Shown here piece by piece: positions 15,365 through 27,953 of a stretch of DNA of 64,000 nucleotides. How positions within the stretch are numbered: position 1 is the first letter of the stretch; every line of letters begins with the position of its first letter. Source of the stretch: Guillardia theta CCMP2712 (taxonomy: Eukaryota; Cryptophyceae; Pyrenomonadales; Geminigeraceae). The DNA lies in assembly GCF_000315625.1 (NCBI RefSeq), contig NW_005434605.1, forward strand, positions 374,242 to 438,241, in the 5' to 3' direction. Under the pieces are notes generated by a model. That model saw only the letters and a program-made list of their open reading frames with translations. It ran no database searches and had not been told where the DNA came from. Position numbers and translations under genes: made by a program.

Positions 15365-18208
15365 TTAAAAGATCAGATTGCTCAGCCCTTCCATGTCGAT
15401 CACCCGGTCCATGAGAAAGACGCCAATCTGTTTCGCAAACACCTTCATCCCTCCGTCAGATTTCCAACACGTTTCAACGACATCCAAACCTTGAGAACTA
15501 TTTCGTCCTCCTCGCTGAAACAAGGGGTCTTGTTGAGAGCCTGCCAATGCTTGTATCAACTTCCCCCCCCCCCCCCCTCTCTGAGGTCTTGCGCTTACAA
15601 CAGACCTCAAGCACGGCGATGGTGGTGGCGTCTTCCTCGGAGATGACAGGGACACAGCAGATGTTGGTGCAAACTTGGGACGGGAAGACTCGGTCGAAGG
15701 TGGGGCTGAAGAAGGGGTGCGCGAAGGCGTCGTTGCTTCGCACGCACTGAGTAGTCTCGGCCACATGCCCTGTGATGCCCTCCCCGACAAAATGCTCTAT
15801 GCTCGGCGGGGCTTCCCTTGCCTGCTCCATGGAGGCCGTCCTCGACATGCCCGACTCTCTTCCTGCAGAGACGAGGGTCACGAGCGTGCTCTTGGCCTTG
15901 GACGAGTCAGCGGGGGCCTCAGGGTTCTCATCCGGTTGCTTGATAACAAGCAGTCGCAAGCTCTCCACCTGCATGGAGCGCTGGAAGTCTTTGATCATGC
16001 CGGTGATGGAGGTGGAGCTGTTCCTCCGCTGAACCGACTTGGTGTGACGGATCGTTCGACTCCTCCTCGTCACTGACGTGGAGGCCAAGAGCTGCTCGGA
16101 TCGATCCATGGTGGAGATGACGTCTTCGTCCGCGCGGGTCCAGGGCACGCTGTGTTTGCTGACCTGGAACACGCAGCTCACCTCCCCGTACATGTTCTTG
16201 AGCGGCACAGTGCAGATCCCCCTAGCAGGCAAGTCGGTGGTGCCACGGAGGTCGCGGGTGGCAGAGTACTTGGACTCCTTCCCCACGTCGTTAGTTGTGT
16301 TCATCATGGCCGTCTGGGCGGCAAGAGAGATGAGGCCGATCCCGTCGTTGGGTACCCGCTGCTCCAGCCCCAGGGTGATGCTCTCGTCGTCGAAGAGGGT
16401 GTGGAGGAGGCGGAACTCGTTGGCAACCTTGTCGAGGTAGAAGATGCCGCATTGATCCACTGAAATGACGTTGACCGTCATGTCGTTGAGCATCTTGAGG
16501 ACAGAGACAAAGTCGGAGGAGTTGCTGACGATCTTGGTGAACCTCAGGAACCTCTGCAGGAGCTGCTGTGCTCGCCATGACGCCGAGAATGCTCTGCACT
16601 GCTCGAATTCCTTCCCGCAAACTCTTGCAAACTCCTCGCAAAGTATCTGCATGATGCAAGAGCGATCAGATTCGGCGTTGGATGCACAAGTGACTCGGTT
16701 TACCTGTAGCTCCTTATTGAAGAAGTTGAGGATTCTGTCGCCTTCCTGCAACTTCTTCTCCGTCATGTGGTCGAAGAGCTGCAGGCAGCCCAGCAAGCTT
16801 CCGTCGGCATCAAGGATGGGACTGCAGACGAAGGGGGTGGTTTCCTGCCCCATAATCACGTCTGTCGTCTTGTTGAAGTCAGCTGCAAGGTCGTTCCCCA
16901 TCTTATAGTTCAGCGTCTTTCCCTGCTTCAACACTTTGCCAACGATCCCGTCGATGGGCAACGGGCGATTGTTCACACCGATATCCACGTACCCGTCCTG
17001 TTTTGACTTGGATAGCGCAGCCATGACCACCAGGTGATCTCCTTCCAAGAAGAGTATCCGCCCTGACCTCGCCGCACACAGATCCATCGCGATCTCGAGC
17101 ATTCGGCTCGTCAGGAGCGGAAGATCCATGATGCTTCCTGGAATCTGCGCAATAAGAATGTCACCGACCCACCAGGCATGAGCAACAAGTGCATGGCCAA
17201 GGATGGACAGCGGGAGCAGGAGTGGGAGCAGGATAAAGTCTGGAATCTCCATACCTCCAGCATTGAGCTCATGCAGGTCATCACTTTGTTGAGGCAGGAG
17301 ATCTGGTTGTATAACTCGACCAGTGAAGAGTTCCTCGCACTCTGTTGAAACTGACTGTACAGCATGTTCATCGCAAGGATGAAGTCGTCAGCCTCCATCT
17401 GCCTGCTCAATGCTCTTTCGAACAAGATCCACATCGGGGAAACTCTGGTTTCCTCGGCAGCTGCAGGGCTCGGGGACTTCGTCTGGCATTCCCGGAAACG
17501 GAAGTACAACTGCTGCCAGATGGGGATGTCGTCATAGTTGTCCGTCTTGAACATCTTGTGGTGTTTGCTTGTGTACTGGCCATCGAAGTCAGAGCTGTTG
17601 CTGTTCCTCCCGCTCATCTTCATCCACGTGGACAGCTCCTGTTGCTTCTGTTTGCGTAAGTCCAGTTTTTGCCTCAGCAGGTCTGACTCAGCCTCGATGA
17701 GAGAGATCTTGTTGCGCAGCTTCTGAATCAGGTTCTCCTGCTCCCTGATCTTCGCCCAGGCTCGAGCGAGAGACTTGGAGGACGACTTCTTGAGGTCCTC
17801 GATCTCTTGCGCCTGGTGCTGCAGCACAGTGTCCTTGGCCACAAGGATGGAGCCCTGAAGAGCTTCAAAGGCTGGGAAGGGGTATCGCCTCCTGCTCTCG
17901 CTCCCTCCTCCCTCATACTGATCTCTTGGGTTGCGTGAGGGTCTCCAGGGGCTGGCCGATGACACTGTGCGCCGCCTCTGATGGCTGCTCATGCTCCTCG
18001 ACTGCCAGCCGCTTCCCTCCTCCTCGAGCAACCCCCGCCCTGCTGCTGGCTGCTGTTGCTCATTAGTCCGACAAGGTTCGACTCGCTTCTCCTGAAGGCC
18101 ATGGCGCTCCGTGCCCTCCTCCTCCGCTGCTCCTCCTCGCAGTCCTCTACAACCTTCACCGCCGCCATCCCGTACGGCACTCCGAGGCTCCGGGCAATGA
18201 GCAAACAA
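15365..18208 (-). CDS. Coiled-coil and GAF-domain protein without catalytic domain
   Basis: Five exons on the minus strand (18208-17255, 17144-16704, 16646-15606, 15540-15490, 15442-15365) join in phase to about 854 residues. The S/R-rich start is followed by a coiled coil (around residues 110-190, heptads such as ENLIQKLRNKISLIEAESDL) and then GAF-like domains. The first includes SGRILFLEGDHLVVM and a PFVCSPILDADGSLLGCLQL strand. The second includes GIFYLDKVANEFRLLHTLFD and ICTVPLKNMYGEVSCVFQVS. The third ends ALNKTPCFSEEDEIVLK then VFAKQIGVFLMDRV, which fixes the last two introns. GAF domains bind cyclic nucleotides or other small molecules in phosphodiesterases and cyclases, but no such catalytic domain follows. 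A regulatory or scaffold protein is inferred. The intron at 15541-15605 holds a C homopolymer. The exact start could also be an internal Met (MSSHQRRR). Confidence 0.75.
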
Positions 18209-18319
18209 ACCGTAGCACGGCAGGTCAAGTCATTTACTGTAACGGTCCGTAACGATGTTGGGATACTAGGAAATAATAACGGTTTTGTAACGGTAAATCA
18301 ACCCAAAACTATGTTTCGG

Positions 18320-18760
18320 AAAAAGGTTAAAATGTTAGGGTGGGTGGGCTTTCAGTACCGGGTCCTTGTACTAGAGATGATTATCTTATACAGGGGTGGT
18401 CATTTCAAATTGAACGAGAGGGAGGTAGGGTATAGAGCAATGGGGGTCCTAATCCGGTAGGTGTAAGGGGTATGTTGCCCTGGTCAACCCATCGAAGACC
18501 AAAAGTTACCATCGAACCGAGGGGGTGGGGTGATGGGGGTACTGGTAGTACTGAATATACTTACAAGTTAGGGGTGGTCGAATGAACGGATGCGTTATGA
18601 ATAGTAGTAGGGTAGGGTGGGGTCGGATGGTGTGCGTAAGGTCACTAATGGGGTGGGGTGGGTGGGTGTGTAGGTCACTACGGGTACCGTATGTTGAATT
18701 GGATCTGATAGAGGGGTAGGGTATATCCTTGGTTGGTTGAGCTGGAAGATGGTGGGGTCC
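18320..18760. repeat. Family A repeat (copy 3)
   Basis: G-rich on the + strand (ggggtggggtga, gtagggtagggtgggg, ggtgggtgggt), followed by an AT-rich stretch in which ATTACACCCCC (18831-18841) repeats the end motif of copy 1 (806-816). Confidence 0.65.
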
Positions 18761-19785
18761 TTGGTCTAAAGTTTGAATCAGTACTGTAGGAAAACATTAC
18801 CACTGATTTCTTCAGTAATACTTTTAAAATATTACACCCCCTTATTCCTCTGCAAAAAGCTGTTGAACTACCCGGGTAATACTCGAATACCTTTGTCATT
18901 TCTAGCCAATTTTGAACTATTACTGATAAAATAATATATATCAATATTATTCAAACTGGTTTTGGTAACACCTTAAATTATTATAGAAATAAAGTTTTCA
19001 ATATGGAAGTGTAAAACCACTCATGGTACTAATTTATTGTACCACTAAGCTTCCAGTACACCTGTCCTTCCCGCCGCCGCTCCCAATGCCGCGCAGGAGG
19101 GGCCAGGGAGGGAAGAGCCAGTGATGGCAGAGCCAGTCTTTCTCGGCATGAAGCACCTGCGATGTCGTTATTGATGTGCTCATGATACTGAAAGTCATTC
19201 CATCCTCGTTCGATCTGAATATCATGTGCTCACCATCGCAACCCCTTGTCCTTATCATTGTGGTGAGCTGGCAAGGGTCTTGATTCGATGTTTTCTATGG
19301 TGTGATGTGGAGTGTGAAGTAGCGGCCCAAACGTTTGTCAGTAAAGAATTTCCTTCGCCTTCTGTTCTTTGTGCCTTTGTGATGGATGCTGGGCTAAGTG
19401 GTGTACTTGAAAGTGTGTGTTGCGTGAGTTTTCAAACTAGGTGAATTGATTGCGATCTATGATCCTATCACCTTTCGTCTCTTGGGAATTTTTGATATAT
19501 TGAGCAAAATTCAGAAAGTTTCAGTTGCTTTGAGAAGAGTTTGTTCCTATGTAGTTTCACGATTTCTAGTCAAGGTCAACAGGAACCGACATGTCTTACA
19601 AGATTGTGATGATGTGGCTCTCTTCACGTGTTATGGCATACTTCACTTAGACCATGCAGCTGCCAAATCTTTGTCATCCAAGTCTTCATCTTGTTCATCG
19701 CAATCCTCTGATTTTTTGGCCCATCTGTTGCATACAAAGCTTTTCTGACCTTTGCACTTCAGTTTCAACCGCACCGATTGTGAGA
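18761..19785. other. Intergenic region upstream of nucleoredoxin-like gene
   Basis: 18770-19060 is AT-rich (ataatatatatcaatattatt). 19070-19785 has ordinary composition. Frames at 19226-19444 and 19446-19748 lack domain resemblance and sit where the promoter and 5' UTR of the plus-strand gene are expected. I see no supported gene. Confidence 0.4.
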
Positions 19786-21493
19786 ATGAGCGAGGGCAGC
19801 GTTCCTCCAACAGACTTCAAGGTGGCCATCTCGCGATGATGTGAACTGTTGTTCTGATGGGTTTGTTCAGACTCTTTTCGGAAAGACTCTCTACAAGGAT
19901 GGAGTTGGCGAAGTTGGTACCGAGAGCAGTTTGAAGGACGTCCAGCACATCGGAGTCTTTTTTGGAGCGGCTTGGTCGGGCTCTTGCAAACAATTCATGC
20001 AGCCTCTCGTGCAAGTGTACAAGAAATTGACGGAAGAGAAGAAGAAGTCCTTCCAGATCGTTTACGTTCCAGCGACAGTGCCCGGCCGCCCTGCAGAGGA
20101 TGAGGCCTCGTTCAAAGAGCTTATGTCCATGATGCCTTGGCTTGCTGTCCCGTATCATCGCAAGGCAACCCACAAGAAGTTGACCCGAAGATTCCAAGTG
20201 CGCCAGATCCCCATGCTGGTCCTCCTGGACACGGAAGGAAAGACCATCCACCGTGACATCACTCCTGCTGTCACACACATCGTTGAGGACCATGATGGAG
20301 ACTCGTTTGCCGATCAGTTTCCATGGGCTGAGAAGAGACATAGCAACATCAAGAACATGCTTGGAAGCCACTTCTTGAAGGGTGACAACAGCCAGGTACC
20401 ACTCTCGGCCCTCGACGGAAAGTACGTTGGTGTCTTGTTTTCTGCAAATTGGCACTGGCAATGCCGCCGATTCCAACAGATGTTGGAGTACATGTATGAC
20501 AAGCTCAAGCAAGATGGAAAACCATTCGAGATTGTTGACATGGTAAGCATGGATCGCGGCCTTTGAGAAGCTGACAATTGCTTCAGGACTTTTCTCCAGA
20601 AATGCAATGGCTTTCAATGCCTCACGATTCTTTTGAAGCTAAGCACAAGCTGGGCGAAGCGTTCCGTATTGATCAGTGCCCAATGCTCGTGATCATCGAT
20701 CCTGAGGGCAACGTGGTCACAACGGAAGGTGTTGAAATTGTGAGCAAGGACACTGATGGGGAATGCTTCCCATGGACACCCAAGGCACGATGGCCATCAT
20801 ACTTGCTTGTCATCTGACCTTATTACTGCAGCCGCTTTACGATCTTTCAACACTTGAACCAGAGATTCTTGGAGAGATGAACGACACCGTCACCTGTGTG
20901 ATTTTGTGCGAGGGCTGCGATGAGAACACCAAAGCAGAATTGGCCGACGCTATGATGGTGTGAAAGGTTGTTCTGTTCGTTGAGACCTTATTTTGCTTCG
21001 TAGCCCGTCGCAACTGAGGCGTTCAATGCTGCCAAAGCAAGGTATGCCCGTTTGTTGTGAGAGGCGTCTAGCTGATTCTTCTGTAGTGGATGTGAAGCAG
21101 GAATGCTGTTTTTCACTGCCACGGAGACCAGCGAAGTGGTTTCGCAACTCCGCATGTCCTGCGAGTTGGGAGAACCAACAACAACACCTCAAGTATAGCT
21201 CGATGTGTGGTTTGCTGATGTTTCTGATTTTTCCTGCAGCTTGTAATCCTTGACATCCCCGACTCTGGGGCATACTACGTGTTTGGTAGAGTTGTGATGT
21301 ATGCTAACCGATCTTCTGACATGGAACATAGATGGTGATAATATTACCACTGAGAACATCTCGTTATTCATCGAGGACTATGATGAAGAGCGTCTTGAGC
21401 GCAAGGAGCTTCAGGTGAAGTGCAACCGGTTCCATTGCAGACCTGAATTTGATCTCGCAGGAGGAGGAGGAAGAGGAGAATGGAGACCAGTAA
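19786..21493 (+). CDS. Nucleoredoxin-like protein (tandem thioredoxin folds)
   Basis: Nine exons (19786-19821, 19871-20542, 20587-20784, 20832-20957, 21004-21041, 21087-21192, 21240-21285, 21332-21414, 21461-21493) join to 445 residues, close to animal nucleoredoxin (435). Family landmarks: LFGKTLY start, MPWLAVPY, then IPMLVLLDTEGK in domain 1; GVLFSANWHWQCRRF, CPMLVIIDPEGNVV and FPWTPKPLYDLS across the next junctions; a third degenerate domain; and an acidic EEEEEENGDQ end. Nucleoredoxins act on disulfides of signalling and antioxidant proteins through W-C-P-P-C. Here the two sites read W-S-G-S-C and W-H-W-Q-C, so the first cysteine of each pair is absent while the second remains. The intron at 20785-20831 needs a GC donor (aag/gcacg) to keep the frame and the FPW-x-PKP motif. 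Confidence 0.85.
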
Positions 21494-21802
21494 CTGACCC
21501 TACTTGCACTAGCTCTGCTCTCTATGATTTGCTAGTTAACTTCTGTGATCCTTTGGCTTTGTATCTTTTTCTCGCTCGCATGCACAACATTGAACGGCAA
21601 GGGGCCAAACTCTGATGAGCTCTGAAGACTCCATGAGAGTTTATTAGAGTGACATGGCTGGCAGTGATGGGGGGGCGCAGCAGCTGCTCCTCTACCCGAG
21701 ACACTTGCAGCTTCCTTGAACATACTCGTCGATCGAACATGTGGGAGGGATGGCAGGAGACCTGCGGCGTGTCAGGAGGAGGGAGGAGGAAGGAAGAGGC
21801 TC
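21494..21802. other. Convergent intergenic region
   Basis: This separates the stops of the nucleoredoxin-like gene (+) and the secreted repeat protein (-). No gene or clear polyadenylation signal was seen. Confidence 0.4.
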
Positions 21803-23134
21803 TCACGTCTTGCCAGCGAGGTTGGGATCGTGTCCTGCTGGCGCGGCTCCTGCGATCTTGTCGACGAGCAGACCGCCGCATGTAACTCCGCACATGTTGA
21901 TGCCTAGGAGGCCGTGATAGACGTCCTCTCCTGCTGCTTGTTAGGACTTGGTCGGAGATCTCTCTCTCACCGATCACTCGACCGGCTCGCGCGTTGGTGC
22001 CAAGAAGGATTTGCGCTTGTTGGTTGACTATAGAGGTTGGCCATGTAAGTGAGGAGGAGAACAATTTCGTTCCACCTCGTTGCAACAAGAATCCTGTAGT
22101 GTCTGACGTGTCAGCAACGGGAGGGCAACGAGCAGCAGCTGACCTGCGCTAGCGGGGACAAAAATGTCGATGAAATGGTTGGCGCTGAGAGAAGAGAATG
22201 AGGGAAAGAGGTAGAGGGATGAGAGGAGAGGAGATGAGACGATGAGAGGACTTCGAAGAGGAATGAAAGGGGTTGGGAAGAGAGGAGAAGGAGGTAGAGG
22301 AAGATGAGTAGACCTGACGTTGACGTCCAGCAGAAACGACAATTTGAGATTTTCCGCATCCCATGTGGCAAGGGAAGTGTACTGAGAGGGGTCAGGGGGG
22401 GGGGAATGGAGCAGGAGGATTTCTACCGCGTTGTTCATGAGGGAGAAGGAGCTCGAGTTGCAGCTTATGTTGTAGATGTCAAGACACTGAAGAATAGCCG
22501 TGAGGACATCATCACAACCAGTATCCTCATCGTCATCAGAATGATCGAGTTTGCAAATACCGTGGCTGGCTCCAAACTTTCACAGATGTGCTGATACCCG
22601 ACGACGTTGGTGTCGCAGAACTTCTGCAGCAGCAGCGCGTGAGTGAAGGAGGAGAGGCAGGACCCGTCACCATCGTCCGCTGGAAGCCGTTGAGGTAGAG
22701 GAAGACTTCTTCTCCCGCCCGCAGCTCCACGTTGAGGCTCAGCGACAGCAGCAGCATCATCGGGGCGCTCTCGAGGCTCCATGCTGGCTTGAAGGTGAAA
22801 CTGGACGCGCACACGTCAGCTTCTTCCTTGTCTCCCTGTTATCCCAATGCTCCTCCCTCCTCCCTCCCCTCCACCAGCTCCTTCAGCTCCTCTTACCCAC
22901 TCGTTTCTCCCATCTATCTTATCGTGCCCCTCATCAACATCACCGGCTGTCTTGGCCAAAGTGGCCGATGAGCGGGAAGAGCGTGAGGGGAGAGGAGTCA
23001 ACGAGCGCGTTTATGGCCTCGGATGTGATACGGAAATCATCTGAAAGAAAGTGACGATCAGTAGGGTGAGCAGGAGGAGGAGGACAAGCGTCCGCCAGGT
23101 GCAACAGGTCCACAAAGAGCGACAGGCGCACAAG

Positions 23135-23200
<66 letters not shown>

Positions 23201-25762
23201 TGAGGCAGGGGGTCTCTTACGTCCTTGCTGAATGCCGGTAGGGGGCAGCTGGAGGACGTCTGAGCAGTTGACGAGGAGGAGGACGAGAGACTTCTTGCTG
23301 ACTTGGACGAGAGCGCGCAGGTTCAGCCAGACGCCACTGGAAGCGTTCGGACTGTAGGAGGAGAGGCTGACGTTGAACACTTGCTGCCTTCCAACTCGTC
23401 CCAGAGAGATTCTCCGAGCAAAAAGACCGTCCAGCACCTCCCCAGCTTGCGAGATGTCGCTGACGCCGAACTTCTCCTGGAGATAGGAATAGGCGTCCGC
23501 GCCAGCAGCTGAAGAGGAGGTGATCGAGGAGGCATTCAGCAGGCCGAAGCCAGGCAGGAAGAGCTTGATCGTCTCTCCCGGCAGGATGACGTCGCTGAGC
23601 GTTAGGGCCAGCAGCAGGTTCGACCTCCAAGTGCCCGCGAGAGGGACGTCAAATCCCAGCAGGCTCAGCTCGAACGAGCCGAGCCCAGCAGACCACCCAC
23701 CTGTCGGGAGGATCTTGCCATTGCGAGCGGAGGTTGCGAAGGTCATGTTAGGATCCTTGGCGGGTATCCCGTCAGCCGGCAGGAGGACGTTCTTGACGCA
23801 GACCACCAGCTCCTCCCCGGCTCCCACCTGCTCGCCGAAGTGGAGGAGGAGCGTCGAGCCGTCTCCCTGCCAGGTGGGGAAGTAGCGAGAGGAGGAGGAG
23901 CAGTTGTTGGAGGCGAGCTGGTCGGGGAGGATGAGCTTGTCGAGCGCGAACTCTATAGTCTCTCCCTGCTCGAAGCTCATGACACAGCTGACAAACAGCT
24001 GGAAGTCGCTCCGCGTGCCGGCGACCGCGTTGGAGATGTCCATCCTCACGCTGCAGTAGCCGACGGAGTCCACCAGCGTCACGGGCTGCCAGGAAGAGGA
24101 GGCGGAAGTTGGAGAAGTCGGAGCGACGACCTCGACGAGCGGGGTATGGAGGGAGCTGCTGACACCGTCCTGGGGAATGAGCAGGGAGACGAGGGTAGGG
24201 GAGGAGAGAAGCACGGGCTCAAGTGCGGGGATGGTGGCAGTAGGGCGGAACAGGAGAAGGAGGAAGCCTTGAGCTGAGAGATCTCCGAGGAAGAGATCCC
24301 AGCCGTTGTCGAGGGGGAGGAAGCAACAGGTGACGTTGACGTCTGTCAGGAGCATGCTAGAGGGGAAGTAACAGCTGCTCGTCGCCTCCTCCGCTGAGAG
24401 CGCCTGGCAGTTCGCTCCCTCCTGCGAGCGGAAGCCGAAGGCATCGAGGCGGAGGATGACGGAGCTGTTGGGGGGGAGCGACTCGGTGTAAGTGAAGTTG
24501 AAGAAGACGCGGGAGGGCTGGCCTGGGAACCTGCGCTCCTCGAACGAGACCCGCGACAGCAACTTGCCGACCCCCTCCACGTGGGTGAAGAACTGCCCGC
24601 TGACCTGATGCTCCACTTCCAAGGTGAAGCCGATGGAGTTTGGATGGATCCCGGTCGAGGGGAGGAGGAGGTTGAGGTCTGAGGGCAAGGAGAGGGCAAG
24701 GAGGTCGCAGGCGCTGACGTCCCTCCTCGGGCTCAGGCAGAGAGCGGAGCTTGAGCAGTTCCAGCGAGCGAGGAGGACGTCACTAACCTCGTGCCAGCCG
24801 TCGGAGACGTTGCAGGAGGACGTCACAAGCTCTGTCACCTTCACCTCCACGAAGCTTCCCTGCTGCAGCCTCATGCCTGGATACAGCTCCATCCGCAGCG
24901 ACGAGGCGGCGCCAGGCAGGAGGGGCGAGAAGGAGAGGGAAGAGCCAGGGAACAGTCCAGCCGCATAGACGAGCTCAACCCTCGCGCGTCCTCCCTGGTC
25001 AAAGGGAGCTGGGATGGAGGTTGGGACGGCGGCTGACCTCACTTGGATCGAGATGCAGGGGGAGGAGCTGGGGATCGCCGCCCAGGGGAGCAGCAGGGGA
25101 ACCAGGAAATCGAATCGCACAGGCACGTTGGCGCCAACGCTCTGCGTCATCTGCACCATGAGCGTGCTCTCCCCTTGGCACTTCGCGCTCGTCGTGTCTC
25201 GTCCTGCTGGACTTGCCGTGATGTTGTCTCTGCAGGTGACGAACCCGCAGTCGACGCTGAGCTGGGAGATATTGCGGTAGCTCAGCTCAGCTGTGGCGTA
25301 GCTGGACTTCTCCTCCCCATCCAACGAGAACGTCAGCTCGACCCCTCCAGCTCCGTCGCAACTCGTAGGGGAGAAGGGGAGCGTCAGGTTCACCCCGTCC
25401 CCCTGCTGGAGAGCAAAGCTCAAGGTCAGCTCGAGGCTGACTTGACGGGCCAGCTGGTAGAGGCTTGTGGCTCCTGCCTGGAACTCTCGGTCGAAGGACA
25501 AGACGGAGCGAGGCACCTGTCGCATGTTCAGGCTCTCCCCTCCTCCTCCCCTCCTCCTCCCCTCCCGTTGCTCTCCTCCTCGCCACTCACCTCGAGCTCG
25601 GTCTGGATAGGAACATCGTACTGTTTCCCATCAGCAAAGACGAGGCGCATCCTGATGCCTGAGTTTCCTGCCTGGACCCCCGAGGAAGGATACCTAATGA
25701 AAGAGCAGAGAAGAGAAGATCAGGAGGGAGCAAAGAGAGATAGGTAGTATGGGGGAGGGAGC

Positions 25763-25850
<88 letters not shown>

Positions 25851-27110
25851 AAGGAGCACAAGGAGCACAAGGAGCAGGAGGAATCCTTGTTGCGTCACCT
25901 GATCTCACTGGTCGAGGACAAGGAGATGCAGATCGACTCGTCAGGCTCGTGCTTCTCGTTCACCAGGAAGGTCAACTTGTTTTCGTCCTGCGATCACGCC
26001 CAGTGTCAGCCGGAGAAGCGAAGCAGGCGGTTCAAGAAGAGAAGACCTCGATCCAGTTGGCGTGCTGGATCTTCGACATGATTTGGGACAAGAGCTGCTT
26101 GCCGGGACTTGAGCACGAGGAGGAGCTTGCGACCTCGCACGATGAAACGGCGATGCCCTGCACGCTCCCGCCTACCCTCGAGAAACGAGGGAGGAAGAGG
26201 CTGACTGCATCCCCGTAGTCCAGCTTGCGATTGATCTGAAACTGCAGGAAGAGCTCGACTCTCCCTGGCCGCCAGTCAGAAGAGACGCGGATCGACAGGT
26301 CGCCTACCCGCTGCTATCACTGTCTCGTTCGCTCCGAAGTCCAGGCGCACGTCTCGGACCCGGACAAGGTCGTCAGACACTCTGCAGAGCTCTTGATCGG
26401 CCCGGAAGATGGCGAGCGAGAAGTTGCTGGTCGTTCGGTAGTTGGTGTCTGTAGGAGGGCATGAGGAACGAGTAGACACACCCCTCCGGCTCACTCAGAA
26501 ATCCATAGCTCCTCGCCACAACCATCAACACCCTAGTGTTGGGAGGGATTTCTGACTGGTCCAGGTATACGATGGTCAACGTTTGCTCTGATTGCGTCCA
26601 TGATGCAATCCATCGGCTGCGAGATGTGCTCCCATGGCTGACGACCATCTCATTCTCAGAGCAACAAGCGCAACCTCCGCCTCACCTCACAAAGATCGCC
26701 CCTGGATCCGTGATACTAGCGAGCTCGAACCCTGCGGTCGCCGTCAGAGAACAGGAGGGAGGATGCTGTGCTTGCCACCTGGGAGAGTCACACGGACTTG
26801 GTCCGAGCTCCTGATGGTCAGAGAGGTGTTAAACTCCACCTGCACCTCAACCGACGAGTCTATCAGCATCGGGTTCACGGCGATCGATGCCCAGACTGAA
26901 CAGTCTTGCTGCAGGAGGCTCCTGGCACTGCTCGCATGTGCTGCTGCTCCTATCCCAGGGGATGAGGAGACCAGCAAGAGCTGCCGCTGGCTGCTGCTCG
27001 ATGAGGGAGTGAAGCTGTTGGCCAGGCTGAAACTTAGCAGCATCATGCATGTGATGAGTGCGCGGCAGGCAGTGGACATGACCATGAAGCTTGCGACAGT
27101 CTCTTGCAAT
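21803..27110 (-). CDS. Large secreted/surface protein with repeated beta-rich domains
   Basis: The start at 27110 leads into a signal peptide (TACRALITCMMLLSFSLANS). Many exons follow on the minus strand: about 26740-27110, 26480-26650, 26330-26450, 26050-26270, 25905-25990, 25595-25695 and a very long 23222-25525. Smaller ones lie near 22940-23040, 22680-22815, 22310-22400 and 22150-22185, and the last ends in ...AGHDPNLAGKT at 21803. The protein is rich in S, L, G, N-glycosylation sites (NCS, NVS, NMT, NAS) and cysteine, as expected outside the cell. A module recurs: a W followed by L-x-L-x-L, then GETI or GEEV, then L-x-LPGF or LNGF (near 23560-23670 and 22690-22790, weaker near 22320). 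No enzyme domain was recognised. A cell-surface or periplast role is a guess. Exon edges are approximate except for the ends. Confidence 0.6.
23140..23199. repeat. (CAG)20 trinucleotide repeat in an intron
   Basis: Twenty perfect CAG units on the + strand (CTG on the coding strand). They lie in a segment that begins GTAAGAGACC and ends CTTTCTTTCAG on the minus strand, so it is read as an intron of the secreted protein gene, although the frame stays open through it as polyalanine. Confidence 0.85.
25752..25850. repeat. (AGCAGG)n hexanucleotide microsatellite
   Basis: About fifteen units of gagcag/agcagg, inside a minus-strand intron of the secreted protein gene between the exons ending near 25695 and starting near 25905. 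Confidence 0.9.
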
Positions 27111-27259
27111 GGTGTTGCTCTCAGTCTTTCATCTCTGGAAGTCTCGCCCTCCCTCCCTCCTCCCTCTCTCCCTCCTCCCTCCCTCCTCGGCTCCTCCTCT
27201 CGCCATCGCGTCTCATCGCCGGCATGGGGCAGGCTCTTGACTACGTGATGTAACGGTCA

Positions 27260-27700
27260 TTTGTAACGTAAAATCACTCCGCCTCAGAGTCTTACTTACA
27301 CTAGGCTATCACTGCTAGGCTATGGCCCCGCGGAAGTTCAAGTGCAGTGCGTCGCCGTGACTGCTGCTAACCGTTCCTGTCCGACAGCTGCTCCCGGTGG
27401 CACAGTCACTGGGTTACCCCCTGAGACTCCGAGCCTCGGAGGCTGAGCAGCCTGTGACAGCCGCTCGCCGCCCGGAGGCTTAAGTGAAACGGCGACGGCT
27501 GTGCTGAGTCCGATGGCAGCGTCGGACCCTGGTCCAAGGCACTTCTGTTTTAGGCACTAGTCACATCGATTGGTGTGAAGATGAATCAGCTGCCAGTGAC
27601 TGATCATTGAACCGGGTTAAAGTCTCCACAGTTTCGCATTGCATCATGACCGGGACTATCACGAGCGTTCACTGAACAGTGCCCACGGTTGGCGCGCCAT
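27260..27700. repeat. Family B repeat (copy 3)
   Basis: GC-rich sequence with ACTGGGTTACC, GTGACAG, GAGCCTCGGAGG and GGCGACGG words typical of family B, between the start of the secreted protein gene and the 3' end of the plastid protein gene. No family A block adjoins this copy. The remaining bases to 27953 hold no supported gene. Confidence 0.5.
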
Positions 27701-27953
27701 TGCTGAGAGCCGGACCCTGGCATGTCGAACGGCCAAACGCAACAACCGTAAACAACAACAATGAAGGCACTTCAGAGCATCAGGGGAACATAACAATGAA
27801 ATTCATTACACTACACGGCGGCGACAGCTTCGAGACGAACTTTCGAGTCGCCGGCCACCAAATTCTGTCAAACCAATCGCCACCAGGACGCAGGCTCCCC
27901 CCTTTTGCTTCTACGCGCCTTCATTGCAGTGTCTGCATCATCAGGTTGGACGA

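Noticed and set aside
23138-23220. Polyalanine stretch in the secreted protein frame
   Set aside because: The segment has a donor (gtaaga) and acceptor (tttcttttcag-type) and departs from the flanking composition, so an intron is more likely than coding polyalanine.
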